In this document: piece by piece, positions 36,451-47,424 of the stretch
How the letters are laid out: every line of letters starts with the position of its first letter
Position numbering within the stretch: position 1 is the first letter of the stretch
DNA from: Ophiosphaerella korrae
Lineage: Eukaryota; Ascomycota; Dothideomycetes; Pleosporales; Phaeosphaeriaceae
Length of the DNA stretch: 64,000 nucleotides
Assembly (NCBI GenBank): GCA_028456385.1
Contig: JALNQF010000022.1
Span: forward strand, 186,001-250,000
Direction: 5' to 3'
Program-made: the position numbers and the translations under genes
The notes under the pieces: model-generated
What the model saw: only the letters and a program-made list of their open reading frames with translations
The model's database searches: none
What the model was told of the DNA's origin: nothing

Positions 36451-37130
36451 TGCTCGCATAGGTAGACGAGACTAGGTATTTGCTAGCGAGTAACACCTCT
36501 TTATCTTACGTGCAGCCCTTTTAGTTGAATATTCACTGTGGTGAGAAGATCCGAGGTTTGCTAAGCATTCTTCTCTCCAAGATCTTGTTACTGTCTGACC
36601 GTAGGAGAGTTATCCCTGTTACTCTCAAGATACTCCCTTTCCTCCCCTTCGGCTAGCTAGGAAATTCACCTAAAAGAGAGTTCACCTAACTAACCTATTA
36701 GGGGATAGCCTCGGACAGTCTCTAGGCAGCTGCCCAGTTCTTATAGCTTTAAATATCCTTCCCTTAGTTAGCTCTCTATTTACTACTCGCTCTCTTTCCA
36801 CTTGTCAGATTTGAGGTAGGTTTCGATAGTAACTCAAATCTGTGTAAGTATGTTATAAAAATCTGTGATAAAAAGATTGGGAAGAAACTATTGTATTATT
36901 CTATAGTAAGTTATGGAAATCTCTTTATATACATGCCCTAAACTTCATTGTATACTAACTCTACTGTTGTTAGTTGAGCATTGTATATGTATACTTATAA
37001 CTCTCCGAATTGTTCCGATATTATCTATAGCTGGAGAGCTATATATATGCATCTTATCTAACACCACTCAACCTTATCTTAACATTATATCCTAATACTA
37101 CCTCTATCCTATCACAGTCTCCGTTTTCAA
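36350..37130. repeat. AT-rich, repeat-like segment, possible eroded retroelement remnant
   Basis: Two imperfect direct copies of a 24-base motif (CACTGYG..GAtAAGATCCCGAGGT type) lie near 36359-36382 and 36534-36557. They are followed by a strongly AT- and TA-rich stretch from about 36700 to 37130. The look is that of an old LTR-type element or mutated repeat, but no terminal dinucleotides, target-site duplication or polymerase fragment could be shown. Confidence 0.3.
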
Positions 37131-37228
37131 ATTGTGGGATATAAAAACCAAACAGAGATACAGTCAGATCTCAAAACTATTTCATCATTCACTCGCAGAA
37201 CCCAACCTGCGCGGTACGGGAGGCTCCA

Positions 37229-38425
37229 ATGTCTCGACATCATTCTGAAGCAGCGTATGATTCTAACACAAACATTACGAAATATATTATTCAAGCATGT
37301 GCTTATCACCGAAAGGAAATTGATCTTTCAGTCATATGGGTCCCACCGTACCGTCGCGGACGCCTATACTTGACTCAAGTGATTCAATCCAATTCAAAGA
37401 AGCTAAATTCCAAGGTTGGAGTGCTTCAGAAGCTACCTCTTGAGCTAATCTGGCAAATTTGCCTAAACCTCGATATTGCGACTTTACTCCGCTTCCGTCG
37501 GGTCAACATTCGAGCACAGGAGATAGTCCATTCACTCATTGAATACCGAGTTATTATGAAGCATGCTCTGGACAGCCTCTGGGCTTTGATACGAGTGGGC
37601 TTCGCTACAAGCGTCACGTTATTAGACTTCTATAATCTCCTCTGCACGAAGTGGTGCTCGCTTTGCGGCGGGTACGGCAATCTTGTTTATATACCTAGTT
37701 GGATTCGATGTTGCTCACATTGCCTCAAAAGGCAGGTACCTGAAGTTCGCGTTTCGACAATTGATTCTGTCAAGAAAGTCCTTAAGTTGTCAAAGCAGGC
37801 CCTCGCCAAGCTTCCAAAACTCACGACTATACCGGGTATCTATACAATGAATCAGACTTGGTATAAAGGCAGTAATGACCGGTTGACTATTTCTTCTACA
37901 GAACATGCTTTAGTGGAATATCGTAAGAAACATCCAGGAACTGAGCCGACGGATACAATGGTGCGTCAACTCACAACGCATTCATATCTTGTTTTCATGG
38001 CATGCTGTGCACTACCCACGTTCAATTCGCGAACTCGTGAAGCTGAAAATGGAGTTTCTTGCACCGGGTGCTTTTCCTCATGGTACTTTAGCTTTCCCCC
38101 TCAGGCCTGGGAGCAGGAGCAGAGCGAGAAGGTGTATTCACGCGATGGCTTCCTGGAGCATTTTCGGTGGTGTGAGGAAGCTCAGCGTTTGTGGCCGGGA
38201 AACAACAGCGCAAAATTTCTAAATAAAATCTGCCAAGAGGGTGACCTTGCCGTCAGACACAGAGAATTCATGTATCGTATCGATGGGATAATAGAAGAGC
38301 AACGTTCATGGAAAAAAAAATCCAAAAAAAATCGGCACCGTGACCTAAAAAAGGCTATATGGAGGTACCTTGTCAACCCATTTCAGTTCCTAAAGGATTT
38401 CACGGAGTGGTTAAACCGCAAATGA
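37229..38425 (+). CDS. F-box protein, cysteine-rich, single exon
   Basis: A protein of 398 residues with an F-box near residues 66-110 (LQKLPLELIWQICLNLDIATLLRFRRV split by normal spacing). F-box proteins dock substrates to SCF ubiquitin ligases through Skp1. Downstream there are paired cysteines (CSLCGGYG, CCSHCLKR, CCALP, SCTGCFSSWYF) suggesting a metal-binding or disulfide fold, and a Lys-rich C-terminus. This layout is common in expanded families of fungal F-box proteins with unknown targets. The start at 37229 is the first Met of the frame. It sits just after the AT-rich repeat-like segment, a typical setting for fast-evolving accessory genes. Confidence 0.8.
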   Translation: MSRHHSEAAYDSNTNITKYIIQACAYHRKEIDLSVIWVPPYRRGRLYLTQVIQSNSKKLNSKVGVLQKLPLELIWQICLNLDIATLLRFRRVNIRAQEIVHSLIEYRVIMKHALDSLWALIRVGFATSVTLLDFYNLLCTKWCSLCGGYGNLVYIPSWIRCCSHCLKRQVPEVRVSTIDSVKKVLKLSKQALAKLPKLTTIPGIYTMNQTWYKGSNDRLTISSTEHALVEYRKKHPGTEPTDTMVRQLTTHSYLVFMACCALPTFNSRTREAENGVSCTGCFSSWYFSFPPQAWEQEQSEKVYSRDGFLEHFRWCEEAQRLWPGNNSAKFLNKICQEGDLAVRHREFMYRIDGIIEEQRSWKKKSKKNRHRDLKKAIWRYLVNPFQFLKDFTEWLNRK

Positions 38426-38731
38426 GATGCAAGCCTGTCGGTGGATTATATTAGATTCCAAATTACCTGTTCTAACAGATGAAGTAGGTAGCAGATAGAC
38501 CCATGAAAAATTTAAACCATATAAGTAGCAGTCGTTCATTTGATAAACTTCAAGTAACTCGCTATTTAGATACTAAAACACACAAAGCTCCAAATGCTCA
38601 TAAAACAATGATGCCCAAACGCCCTACTTCCCAAAACACCGGGAAGAGGTCCAAGTAGCCTACCTACGATTCCCACTTGAAGCCCATTCGACCCCAGTTC
38701 TAAAATAAAAAGCACTTTACCAGCCAGCCCA
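38426..38731. other. Spacer, nothing recognised
   Basis: About 305 bases between the F-box gene and the end of the zinc-cluster pseudogene reading frame. Nothing coding was identified. Confidence 0.5.
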
Positions 38732-39220
38732 TCACGAAGCCCCCGTCTCCCCAGACTCCTTTCCACTCCCCCCACTCCCCGAAAGCGACACAAGCATACT
38801 CCCATGCCTAACCTGCTCCACCAGCAACCCCGGATCCGTCCCCGCCCGAATCCTCTCGAATAAATCTCTAGCCTCGCCTTGCGGGAACGACCTAAGCATG
38901 TCCTATACCGTCTCAAGATCCTGGTGTCGTCGCTTGAGCAATCGGCTGTCTGTCGTAATGTACTCACATTGGCCGTTTCTGGTCTTACATTGGTGGCATT
39001 TTGGACGGAAGCCGTCGCACTGGTGGGGTTAACTTGTGGGGTGGTGCTGAGTGGGTGATAGTACCTTGGTTCGGCGGGTGCGGCATGCTGTGCAGGCGAC
39101 GGAAGTGCGGCACCTCTTCGGCGGAGAGGGCTGGGGTTCTGAACGGATAGTTGTCGAAGGGAGAAGGGGGCGCAGTGTTGGTTGTCGTGTCTTGTCTGGG
39201 CTGCTTAGTGGCCGTGACAT
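38732..39220 (-). pseudogene. Truncated Zn2Cys6 regulator with an in-frame stop
   Basis: Exon 1 (39065-39220) ends RTSVACTACRTRRTK at a GTACTA donor; exon 2 begins at 39019 with CDGFRPKCHQCKTRNGQCEY. Together they form a complete zinc cluster, followed by SRLLKRRHQDLETV and a TAG at 38903-38905. Beyond the TAG the same frame keeps reading as a normal continuation for this family (DMLRSFPQGEARDLFERIR, then ADP-like GTDPGLLVEQVR) for 56 more codons, to a TGA at 38732. A single C-to-T change (CAG to TAG) would explain the break. There is no fungal trans-domain in either case, so the gene was already short. It could still express a 90-residue DNA-binding peptide of 52 plus 38 codons, so pseudogene status is likely but not certain. 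Confidence 0.65.
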
Positions 39221-40170
39221 TCTAACTTTCTTGGATACAAAATTCTAAGGACGGTGTTGAAAGGTGGGTATACTTCAGTCATACTGTCATCGTGTCTCTG
39301 CTCTCCAAATGGATGCCTGGCGTCTCTGCTACGAGTGGTTGCACCCGTAGATCAGCAGTCCATATCCTAGCAGATCGCGTGTAAAAATCGCAATTCCATG
39401 CAATGTGCTGAGTTTTGGCAGGTAGAACTATCCCATATGTACCTAAAAAGGAAATAGGGTGGGCGGGAGAAAACATCATCCAATCAAAGATCGCGATACT
39501 GGAAGTTTAGACCATGATCGTCCATGCACAATTGATAATTGTAACCAGACTTGAATTAGTAGCATTCCGAATCTCGGCCTGTTACGATGTTGTGTTTGAA
39601 AACTCGAAGAAAGTCCCTTCCCAAACCAACCCGTACTGATTTGTGCTTAGATAAGAAGCGGTGAAATCACTATGAGATTAATCACTGGTGAGCTGAACTA
39701 GATTTGAAGATTGGTAATTTGCGTTGGTAGGGCAGTGCTAAGTCACGACAGAGTGATATCTAGGGATACGAGTATGCACAACATATGTCGCGCAGTACTC
39801 ACGTGTAGCTATTTAGGTGATCTTCATAGCTGGCCACCATGCGAACACGATGATAGGCTCTTTTACATTGCTAAGAAGCTGCCCATCTCCTGGTGACCCA
39901 AGGGAACGGTCAGAATAAAATCAGACCCTTGCAGGACTAACTTGAACTCGATTCCTAGCCTGTTAGCTTCCGATTGTAGGATTGTGGCCAAAACTTTCTC
40001 CGATGAAGAGTATGTAAATCGTCAATTCTGGTGCTAGCTTTGAGGAAGCAATCTCAAATGCTATGTCGGTACCTGTCATATACGTCACCATTGATGAAAT
40101 ACCCATCTGTGGAGTGTACAACTGATGCGAATATGAAATGGAAGAAAGACAAGTCTGTCGTGCCTAAGAA
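39221..40170. other. Intergenic region, nothing recognised
   Basis: About 950 bases with open frames of 67 codons or fewer. It holds the promoter side of the zinc-cluster gene and the 3' UTR of DNA ligase I. Confidence 0.45.
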
Positions 40171-42931
40171 TCAATACTCAAAGTCGTCATCAGCACTCGG
40201 TCCCTTCGACTTTGACACGCTCTCCTGTCGTTGATACATCTCCGCAATCATCTTCGAGGTAGACGCTTGATCTGGTTTCTTATCCTCTCTCTCCTTGATG
40301 AAGCGCGGGAATCTCAGACTGACACCCTTGCCGCCCCCAGCAACCTCATCTGCTGCAGCCTTGTATCGCGGTGACAAGGTAAGATCTGCAGTCTTGACTT
40401 CCCAAACATAGCGTGGCTCAAACCATACATCCGGTTGATCCTTGTTACCAGTTGAATGTGTGTAGAAGGGCTTGCGGTTATCGATAACGATATCAGATAG
40501 CTGCTTGTGCAACGTCTCTAGTATGGCTTCTGAGAAACCAGTGCCAATGTTGCAGACTGTTTCGTAATTTTGTGTGCTCGGGTTGTAGCATGCCAACAAG
40601 AAAGCGCCATACCAGCTTGTTCGCTTGCCCTTCCCATAGTATGCTCCTAGGACCACAAGATCAAGAGAGTCACCAACACCAGCAAGGTAGTCTTTCTTGA
40701 CCTTCAACCAATTTTGGGATCGCTTTGAAGGCTCGTACGATGATTCTGGTCCGTCTAACATCTTTACCATGAGACCTTCACACCCCGATTTTACCGATTC
40801 TTCAAGAAGCGTTTGTATTTCTTCGAGATCGTTCGTGTTGCCATATTTTGCCAGAGCAAATTCACCCTCGACTGGAATGAATGCATCTTCCAGATGTTCG
40901 CGACGCTCACGGAAAGATTTATTCACAAGAGCTTCGCTATTGAGGTAGAGCATGTCAAAGGCAAAGACGCAGACCTTGACCTTCACATCCTCGACCTTAA
41001 CATCTTTCCGTTTGCGAGTCATGAGCTGTTGGAAGGGCAGCACCTTTTTCTCCACCATGTCCCAAGCGACTGTTTCACAGTCTAGGACGAAGCTTGTGGT
41101 TCCTTCTTTGATCCACGTAGGTAGTTTGGACAGAATGTCTGGGTATTTCTTCGAAAGATCCTCTGAATTCCTAGAAAATATGTTTGATACTCCACGATCA
41201 CTCTTGCCCACAGAGGGCGCTGCTGTTGCCAGTTCCATATTGGCATTATGGGCAACAAAGTGGATTTGAGCTCGCTCTCCATCGTACTTGTACTCACAAG
41301 TGAAGTCCTTGCCTTCAAAGCGATCAAGCACCTCTGTGATTGATTTCGTCGGTTTGGCAAGCATAGGCTTGAGCGGGACGCCTGGTTGTAGTCGACAGTT
41401 CTCACGAAGTTGAAGGATGCCGTATTCGAGCATTGCTGGAATGATGACTTCGTAGCTGGGGAGCTCACTGTGATTGGTTGTTAGTACACCATGATGAAAA
41501 TATTGAGGTAGTAAATACCTATAAACAGTCTTTAGCATAGACTCTGCTGTAGCGAGATCTGTTGTCGACGGTGTCTTTCCCTCCCGTGACATCTCATGGA
41601 AAATCATAGCATGGGCTAATGCAACCACAACTGTTTTCTCTGCCAGACCGAGTCTCAGCTTGCCCTCCAGTGTTCGTACAATGTATTTCGATTCGCTTGG
41701 ACCACCCTTGTCCTTCTCAATGTCTATTTGCTTTCCAGCGTTGTGAGCATCTGCTGCCGAAAGGAGCTTCTTGATTCCATCAACCTTTCGTCCCTGGGCA
41801 CCTTGTCCTTCGATGGTAGCAATCGTTAGGAGCCCTTTGTGAACTCCCTGTACCGTTAGAGGCTTAGGTTTGAACATAGTTGGCTGTTTTGACCGACTCT
41901 TAGCTGCAACCAGTCCAAGGTCACCAATCTCATTGTGATCGTTGTTGATATGTTGTAACGCTCGTCCTGTGCTCTCTGAAATAGCCTTTTTGATCAGAGA
42001 CTCTCCAATGCCGAGCTCCACGCCAGTGTAATCAGCAGCGAGCTTATTGATCATCAAAAGGGTCGTTGGCAGCAGATCCGATGGCGTCAGCCGTAGAACC
42101 TGTCGCATGAAGAGCGAACAATGTGCCGAGATTTCCAATCGTTTCGTTGTCATCTCAATTTTCGAGAATGTCGTGCAGAGTGCGGCGTACGGCACCGGAT
42201 CGCCTGATTTCCAATCAGGGTATGGGTCTTTTGTGATTGAATTGAGTATTGTCTGCGCTTTCGCACGAGCCTTCTTCTTGATCACTTCTGGTTCATTATC
42301 GGAGCTCACTGCCTCCTCTTCGTCCTTTACGCTAACATCGTCGTTCTCCACCGAAGGTGCTGACGACTTTTCATCCTTCTTCTTGCCTTTGGTGACCTTT
42401 GTGGGCGCGGCAACCTCGTTGTCATCCTCCTCCTGCTCTACCACATTTGTATTGACAGCCGCTTTTTTCGATTTCACAGACGGTTTATCAGATTTCTTTG
42501 GTGTTTCCTTGGGCTTCTTCGATGTTTCGGAATCCTTAGCTGGCTTCCTTCGCTGCCGCTTCATAGGGGGTTCGTCTTCTGAATCTGCCTCTTCCTCCTT
42601 GACGGGCCTCTTCTTGCCAGACTCGGAAGTTGAGCTATCAACCTCCATTGCTTCCTCTTTGACATCTCTACCAGACTCCGCATCCTCTACCTCAGCATCT
42701 CTAGGAGAAGACTCAGGCTCTTCCTTGAGCTCTACAGCCTTCTTTGGCTTCGTTGAGAACGAAAGTTTCGATTGCTGTTTATTGGCCGCGCCATTCGGTG
42801 CGCCAAAAAACTTCCTACACAAAACCCGTCAGCACGTTCCCACACAATCTCTCTCATTCCAAGATGTCGCCGCACCCTAGCGTAGTCTGGGAAGACTTGA
42901 CATACCCAAGAGTAGCCTGCTTCGGCGCCAT
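40171..42931 (-). CDS. CDC9: ATP-dependent DNA ligase I (Cdc9/Lig1)
   Basis: Replicative ligase that seals Okazaki fragments and repair nicks in the nucleus. Exons 42906-42931, 41519-42814 and 40171-41467 give 872 residues. The N-terminus reads MAPKQATLGKFFGAP: QATLGKFF is a PCNA-interacting (PIP) motif and is formed only after splicing. A long acidic and Lys-rich linker contains basic nuclear-localisation clusters (KRQRRKPAK). The DNA-binding domain covers about 200-440. The adenylation site KYDGERAQIH has its catalytic lysine near residue 501, and the OB-fold includes the VVLGAYYGKGKR and LSLRFPRF-type motifs. The middle intron (41468-41518) is 51 bases without a stop, so unspliced reading stays open and adds 17 foreign residues between VY and SELPSYEV. 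The spliced form matches the family. All catalytic motifs look intact. Confidence 0.96.
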
Positions 42932-43366
42932 AACAGCCACGGAGCAAAAATCACGAGCACGAACAGCAAAAGTGCAGCGAGGGATAGGAATTGGGTAGCG
43001 AAGGAGGCGATTGGTGGCGAGACCGTTGCGTCTTATAGTGGTAGAGCCAAGCGAATTGAAGTGGAATGGCATGCTCCGCTGCCTGCGAAGCGACGATGGA
43101 ATTTCAGGCATCCTCGACGCGGAGACGCGCCTGCCTCGCGTCAGGCGACGCTAACCGTGCTGACATCATTAAGCGGACATGACATGGATCGCCTTATCAC
43201 GTCTCGACCATCTTTCTTTGGGGAAGAGGTTGCCTGGCGAAATACACCCACTCCCTTACTATCCCGCAAATCAAGCTTGAGAGCAGTCTTCGATCTGGCG
43301 TCCTACTTCTGGTCCAAGGTTTCTTCCCCTCCGCCGCCGCCACCATCACCCTTGCCACCACCCACC
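42932..43366. promoter_or_regulatory. Divergent intergenic region (DNA ligase I / MIX23)
   Basis: 435 bases lie between the two start codons, which face apart. It includes CGACGCG and GACGCG-like repeats near 43112-43125, close to the ACGCGT box bound by MBF in fungi, though no exact ACGCGT was found. A CT-rich leader with CCGCCG repeats precedes the MIX23 start. Confidence 0.45.
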
Positions 43367-43998
43367 ATGTCTCAACCCTCTTCCACGCCTAGTCTAACAC
43401 CACAGTTTTGCTTCAACCAGACTGCGTTGCGAGGTTTGTCCCCTGCTCTGTGTATGTGCCAGCTCACTAACTAATCGCAAGCTGGCTGATAGACTTTCTA
43501 CGAACATCGCGCGGCGCAATCGACGACTCGATTACACAAAATCTCAATGCTTTACTCACACCTGCGCAACGTGGTTTCGATCCATCATCGACGTCAAGAC
43601 GGCAGTTGAGCACTCCTGAAAGGGCGTTACGACCAGATCAGTGCGAGCAGTTCAAGGAACGCATATTATACCCTAATTGGGCTATTCGCTCTGATGTACT
43701 GGATTACTGTGCGAGCGTTGCGACATCGCCTGACCCGGACGATCCAGACAGTGTACTGCGGCAGATTGAGGATGCGAAGGCGAGAGAGCGGATAGTGGAT
43801 GAGCGTTTGGATCCATACTCAGGGCGCTACTTTCCTCGGGAAGCCAGAACAGAGAGCCTGGCTATGTTGATGCGGAATGAGCGGGCGGTGGAGAAGATCA
43901 TACGCGCGAGGACGTGGAGTTTACTGGGCGAGCGATGCGGATTGAACCAAGAGCAAGCACAAGATGCGTTTAATAAGTGGAGGGGATTGCAACGGTAA
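43367..43998 (+). CDS. MIX23: MIX23 / caffeine-induced death protein 2 family
   Basis: Small protein of the Cid2/MIX23 family; the yeast member sits in the mitochondrial intermembrane space and affects protein import. Exons 43367-43433 and 43493-43998 give 190 residues. The intron has a CTAAC branch site and joins QTALR to DFLRTSRGAIDDSI. The family pattern is visible: an N-terminal Cys in TPQFCF, LR-FLR-SRGAIDD, a central DQCEQFKERIL with Cys, the following PNWAIRSDVLDYC, and a C-terminal helical part with a further Cys (ERCGLN). The four cysteines fit the twin-cysteine proposal for MIX23. There is no signal or transmembrane segment. It shares a promoter region with DNA ligase I. The function is taken from the family. 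Confidence 0.85.
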
Positions 43999-44697
43999 TA
44001 GTTCGATGAACCCGAGATGCACAAAGTGTTGAGCTCTTGCTGCGAGCATGGCGATGCAAAAATAACATCAACACATCATAATTTTCATCTCCAATGAAAC
44101 CACCGCACATGCATCAAGTGTCCCACGCACGCCAGCGCATCCACATAAGAACTTGTCTCAAAAGGCAAGTTTGTCCCACACCATCCCACAACTCCAATCC
44201 ATCTTTTCACGGACAGCAATTGGTAGGAAAGACGGGCGGTATCCTTCTACGGGGCCGGGAACGGAAGACTATTCACAGAAGAAGTGAGAATAACCCTCAG
44301 CAAGCCGCTTGCGCGGAGCCACGATATTACGGTACATGTAGTATACCAACTGATGATGAGGAAAAAAGAAGAAGGACTGAGGGCGAAAGACTTTTGTATG
44401 GAGCGGAAAGCTAATGGTCCGTGCGACACTAGTTAGTCAGCAGCTGGGACGTTGAAATTTGGACGTGCTCGACGCGAGAGGCGAAAATCTTGGCAGGGTC
44501 GTGGGGGTGGAGGACGGTATTTCTGAGGGGCTCCGACGGATTTCACTCAAAATCATGAAAATAAATATTGGTGGGCTTCATGTATGCATTGTGTCTACAC
44601 TATTGCCCATCATTCTACTAAGATTCAGCCGTCACGGCAGGTGTCTTTCGACAGCTCTACTACGATACATGGCCCAGTGAATACCTTCCACGACTCT
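43999..44697. other. Spacer between converging genes
   Basis: About 700 bases holding the 3' UTRs of MIX23 (plus) and the ribosomal protein gene (minus). Open frames up to about 106 codons show no family resemblance. Confidence 0.5.
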
Positions 44698-45410
44698 CTA
44701 ATAGAGACGCTTGGGGGGGCTCATAGTGGCCTTGATGGTCAATGAGCCTACATTCTGCCATCCCTTCTTCAGAAGCGAGACGAGGTAGTTGATGGACAAC
44801 ATGATGTTACCAATCAAGTCATCCTCAGTCATGCCAACGTTGCCAACGGCGACACCCATGCAGAGCACCTTCTTCAGCTGGAACTTAATGGTAGATTTGA
44901 CCTCAGTCATTTTGTTGGCGAGATCCTCGTTGTGCGAAACGGGTGTAGGGAACTTTCCAGCCTTAGAAAGACCGGGACCGAGAAGACGAGGAATTTGCTT
45001 GATGAGCGCGTCTGAGGCGAGGAAGGCATCATACTTGCGAGCAAGCTTCTTGATGAGCTTCTTGTTCTTGTTAAGCTTCTTTAAGTCGTCAGTGCTCATG
45101 GCATCGACACCGTGGTGCTTGGCACGATCAATATCGTGCTGGTCACCGAGGACGCAGAGAGCCATGCCTGTGAACATTACATTTAGCAACTGCGCTTCCT
45201 CTGCTGTCGCTTTAGTATAGACTTACGGGGCCTGGGTACGGTGGGCAGCTTGACAGTTCCGCTGAAACGCTTGTCACGCTGAGGGTCATAGTTTTTGAGG
45301 CCGATCTGCAGCTCGACGGTCTCGAGGAAGTTGCGCTTCTTCGTTTCGTTGGAGTACTCGAGGAGCTCCTTGACGTTGGTACGAACGCCGGCAACAGAGA
45401 TTTTCGACAT
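44698..45410 (-). CDS. RPL1: Ribosomal protein uL1 (60S L10a / RPL1)
   Basis: Cytosolic 60S subunit protein that forms the mobile L1 stalk near the E site. Exons 45227-45410 and 44698-45167 give 217 residues, the expected length. The N-terminus is [20 protein letters not shown]. The splice (GTAAGT..CACAG) joins [16 protein letters not shown]. The conserved [20 protein letters not shown], the [15 protein letters not shown] loop and the [12 protein letters not shown] helix are all present. Codon use is strongly biased to C-ending and AAG codons, as for highly expressed genes. No lesion was seen. Confidence 0.97.
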
Positions 45411-46137
45411 TTTGGCTGGTGTCTCCCAAGGGATTGATAATTTCCTTTGGTGGCTCTGGTGCGTTGATGGTTGAAGAAAATAGACTGGAGTGGCGGCGGA
45501 TTTTTGGTGTTGCCGCAGGTGCGCTCGTCGCTTATCTTATGCCGACGCTAGCTTCTTTGGGGAAATAGCTTGGCAGTCCAGTCAATTTCTCAAAGTAGCT
45601 CAAGAACTTCAGATGTGCACGTTAGAGGAATGTGATAATTCATGGGAATTCTTGATTGCACGATTTAGGAGCACCACAAAAGTTATCAAAGCACGCAAAA
45701 CTCACTAAGATGAGTATAATTTGGAAATACTCGTTTTTAAAGAGAAATCCATTCGCAATACTGTACAAGTCGCTTTTGCTTCCTATCCATACCACTCGTA
45801 TGCACCATGCCATGCAATGCCCAAAACTCCTTGCCATGATCGAGGCCAATAGATATAAGTAAGATGCATAGAAAATGTAGAACAAGTCGGACACTGTACT
45901 ACGGGTATCGTGCCCGGAGACCTCTAACGCCAATGCTACGCCTTCCACAGGATCAAGCCAAATCGTAAAAGCCTCGAAGGGGTATGTAACCAGAGCGCAC
46001 ATGAATTTCACCACGCCAAACGAAGCAAAGACCGAAGCCGATAAAGTACAGAAGACCAATGTGTGCTTCGCAGGCGCATGTGCGAAGTTCAAGTCTTATT
46101 GCCAGGAATGGAATACTTCCCTGTGCACGTGGTTATG
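45411..46137. other. Spacer between RPL1 and CAF40
   Basis: About 730 bases. RPL1 starts at one end and CAF40 ends at the other, both on the minus strand, so this should hold the RPL1 promoter and the CAF40 3' UTR. A minus-strand open frame of 150 codons at 45640-46092 is hydrophobic but lacks a family match by eye. Confidence 0.45.
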
Positions 46138-47424
46138 CTACTGCATGAGCTGCTGGTTGTTTGCAGCATCAACGTTGTCTGAGAGATTGATCAGAAGTTG
46201 AGCCAAGCAGCGCTTGGTAGCTGCATCATCTCGCAGAACTGAGGAGAAGGTTGCGTCGCGGAGAGGTTCAGGAAGGCACTGCCTAAGCGCCTCGCGGGCA
46301 CGGGCGTTATCACTGAGGCTGGGTATGTTAGCAGAAACTTTGGATAGACAAAGGGGAAAATGCAGCATACCGAAGGAAACACCGGACAACATGCTTGAGC
46401 AAGCGAACAGTCTGTTGCTCTACGAGCTGAGAGACCATGTTACTTAGAACGGTGCCGACTGCGTAGAAGCGCTCGTAGGTCTGGCAGATGTATGCGAGGC
46501 CAATATCATCAAGAAGGATCTTCTGCACAATGAAGATGGCGACCGTCTTGCTGAGCTCTGATCCCGTCTCCATGATGCGCAGGCACAGCGGAATTATCTC
46601 GGTCGTCAAGAGGAAATTGATGACTTCGGATGAGTCGTTCTTAACCAAGGCACCGACAACACCGAGTGAGGTGAGGCGAAGATACTCGAACGGTCGCGAC
46701 TTGGACGTGGTATTGAGGAATGGGTAGAGGAATAGAGGAATGTGTGCTACAACTTGGTCAGCCGTGGTTTGCGATATTTCGTGCAGCAGGTTACTTACCG
46801 CTGAGGAACAAGCCACGAGTCTCAGTATGGGACGCTACGCATTGAAGCAAGGCCAGGGCGTTACAGACACGATTGGAAGCGGCTGCGGTCAGTTGCGAGG
46901 GATTGAGCAGAGGATAGACGGAGATGATTTCCTGGAGGAGCGACGCCATGACTCCTACGATTCTGTTAGCAGCCATCGCTTGTCGCTAGTATCGCGACTA
47001 CTGTACCGAAAGAATGCCAGAGTATCAAAGCTAGCTCTGGCACCTGTTCGCGCTTCTTGCTCAACTCCAGGAGAGCCGACTCGCGCGTCAACGGCTTCAT
47101 GAGCTGCGCGATCCAGTCAAGAACGCGCTTGTTTTCCTCCGTCATACCGATATCTGTGTTCGCTTGAAGGTCGTTGGCGGGTCCGCGAGGTATCATGTTG
47201 TTGCCAGGGAGAGTTGTCCCATTGTTGCCCGCGATGCGACCGTAGTGCTGCTGCTGCTGCTGCTGCGCGGCGGCGGCGGCTGCTACGGCTGCATGTGCCT
47301 GTGCCTGAGCCTGCGCTTGAGCTTGAAGCTGACCGTGCTGGGCTACATGATGATGCGGTGGCTGGTGGTGACCCTGGGTCCAGTCGCCCGGATACTGCTG
47401 CTGGTGCGTGAAGATATGTTGCAT
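46138..47424 (-). CDS. CAF40: CCR4-NOT complex subunit CAF40/Rcd1 (CNOT9)
   Basis: Armadillo-repeat subunit of the CCR4-NOT deadenylase that helps recruit mRNA-decay and translation repressors. Exons 47007-47424, 46799-46954, 46371-46746 and 46138-46318 give 376 residues. The N-terminal 120 residues are low-complexity: His/Gln-rich, an alternating [10 protein letters not shown] tract, and Ala and Gln runs. The conserved core starts near [14 protein letters not shown] and has the family landmarks [57 protein letters not shown] and [15 protein letters not shown]. The three introns are 46-53 bases. The start is the first ATG of the frame. Upstream codons stay open through an acceptor-like CTCCAG, so a short 5' coding exon cannot be excluded, but no ATG was found for it. 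Confidence 0.93.
47245..47340. repeat. Trinucleotide and hexanucleotide tracts coding poly-Gln and poly-Ala in CAF40
   Basis: On the plus strand CTG and GCG/GGC triplets (about 47242-47280) and GCCTGT/GCCTGA hexamers (to about 47330) encode the Gln6, Ala and Gln-Ala repeats of CAF40. These tracts are length-variable by nature. Confidence 0.75.

Noticed and set aside
41468..41518. 17 extra in-frame residues in DNA ligase I
   Set aside because: They interrupt a conserved segment and have consensus donor, branch and acceptor sites, so they are an intron, not an insertion.
42047..42880. 277-codon plus-strand open frame
   Set aside because: Exact antisense of the Lys/Glu/Ser-rich linker of DNA ligase I; the Ser/Phe-rich translation is the usual shadow of acidic coding sequence.
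45640..46092. 150-codon hydrophobic minus-strand open frame between RPL1 and CAF40
   Set aside because: It lies where the CAF40 3' UTR and RPL1 promoter must be and has no family resemblance or support for translation.
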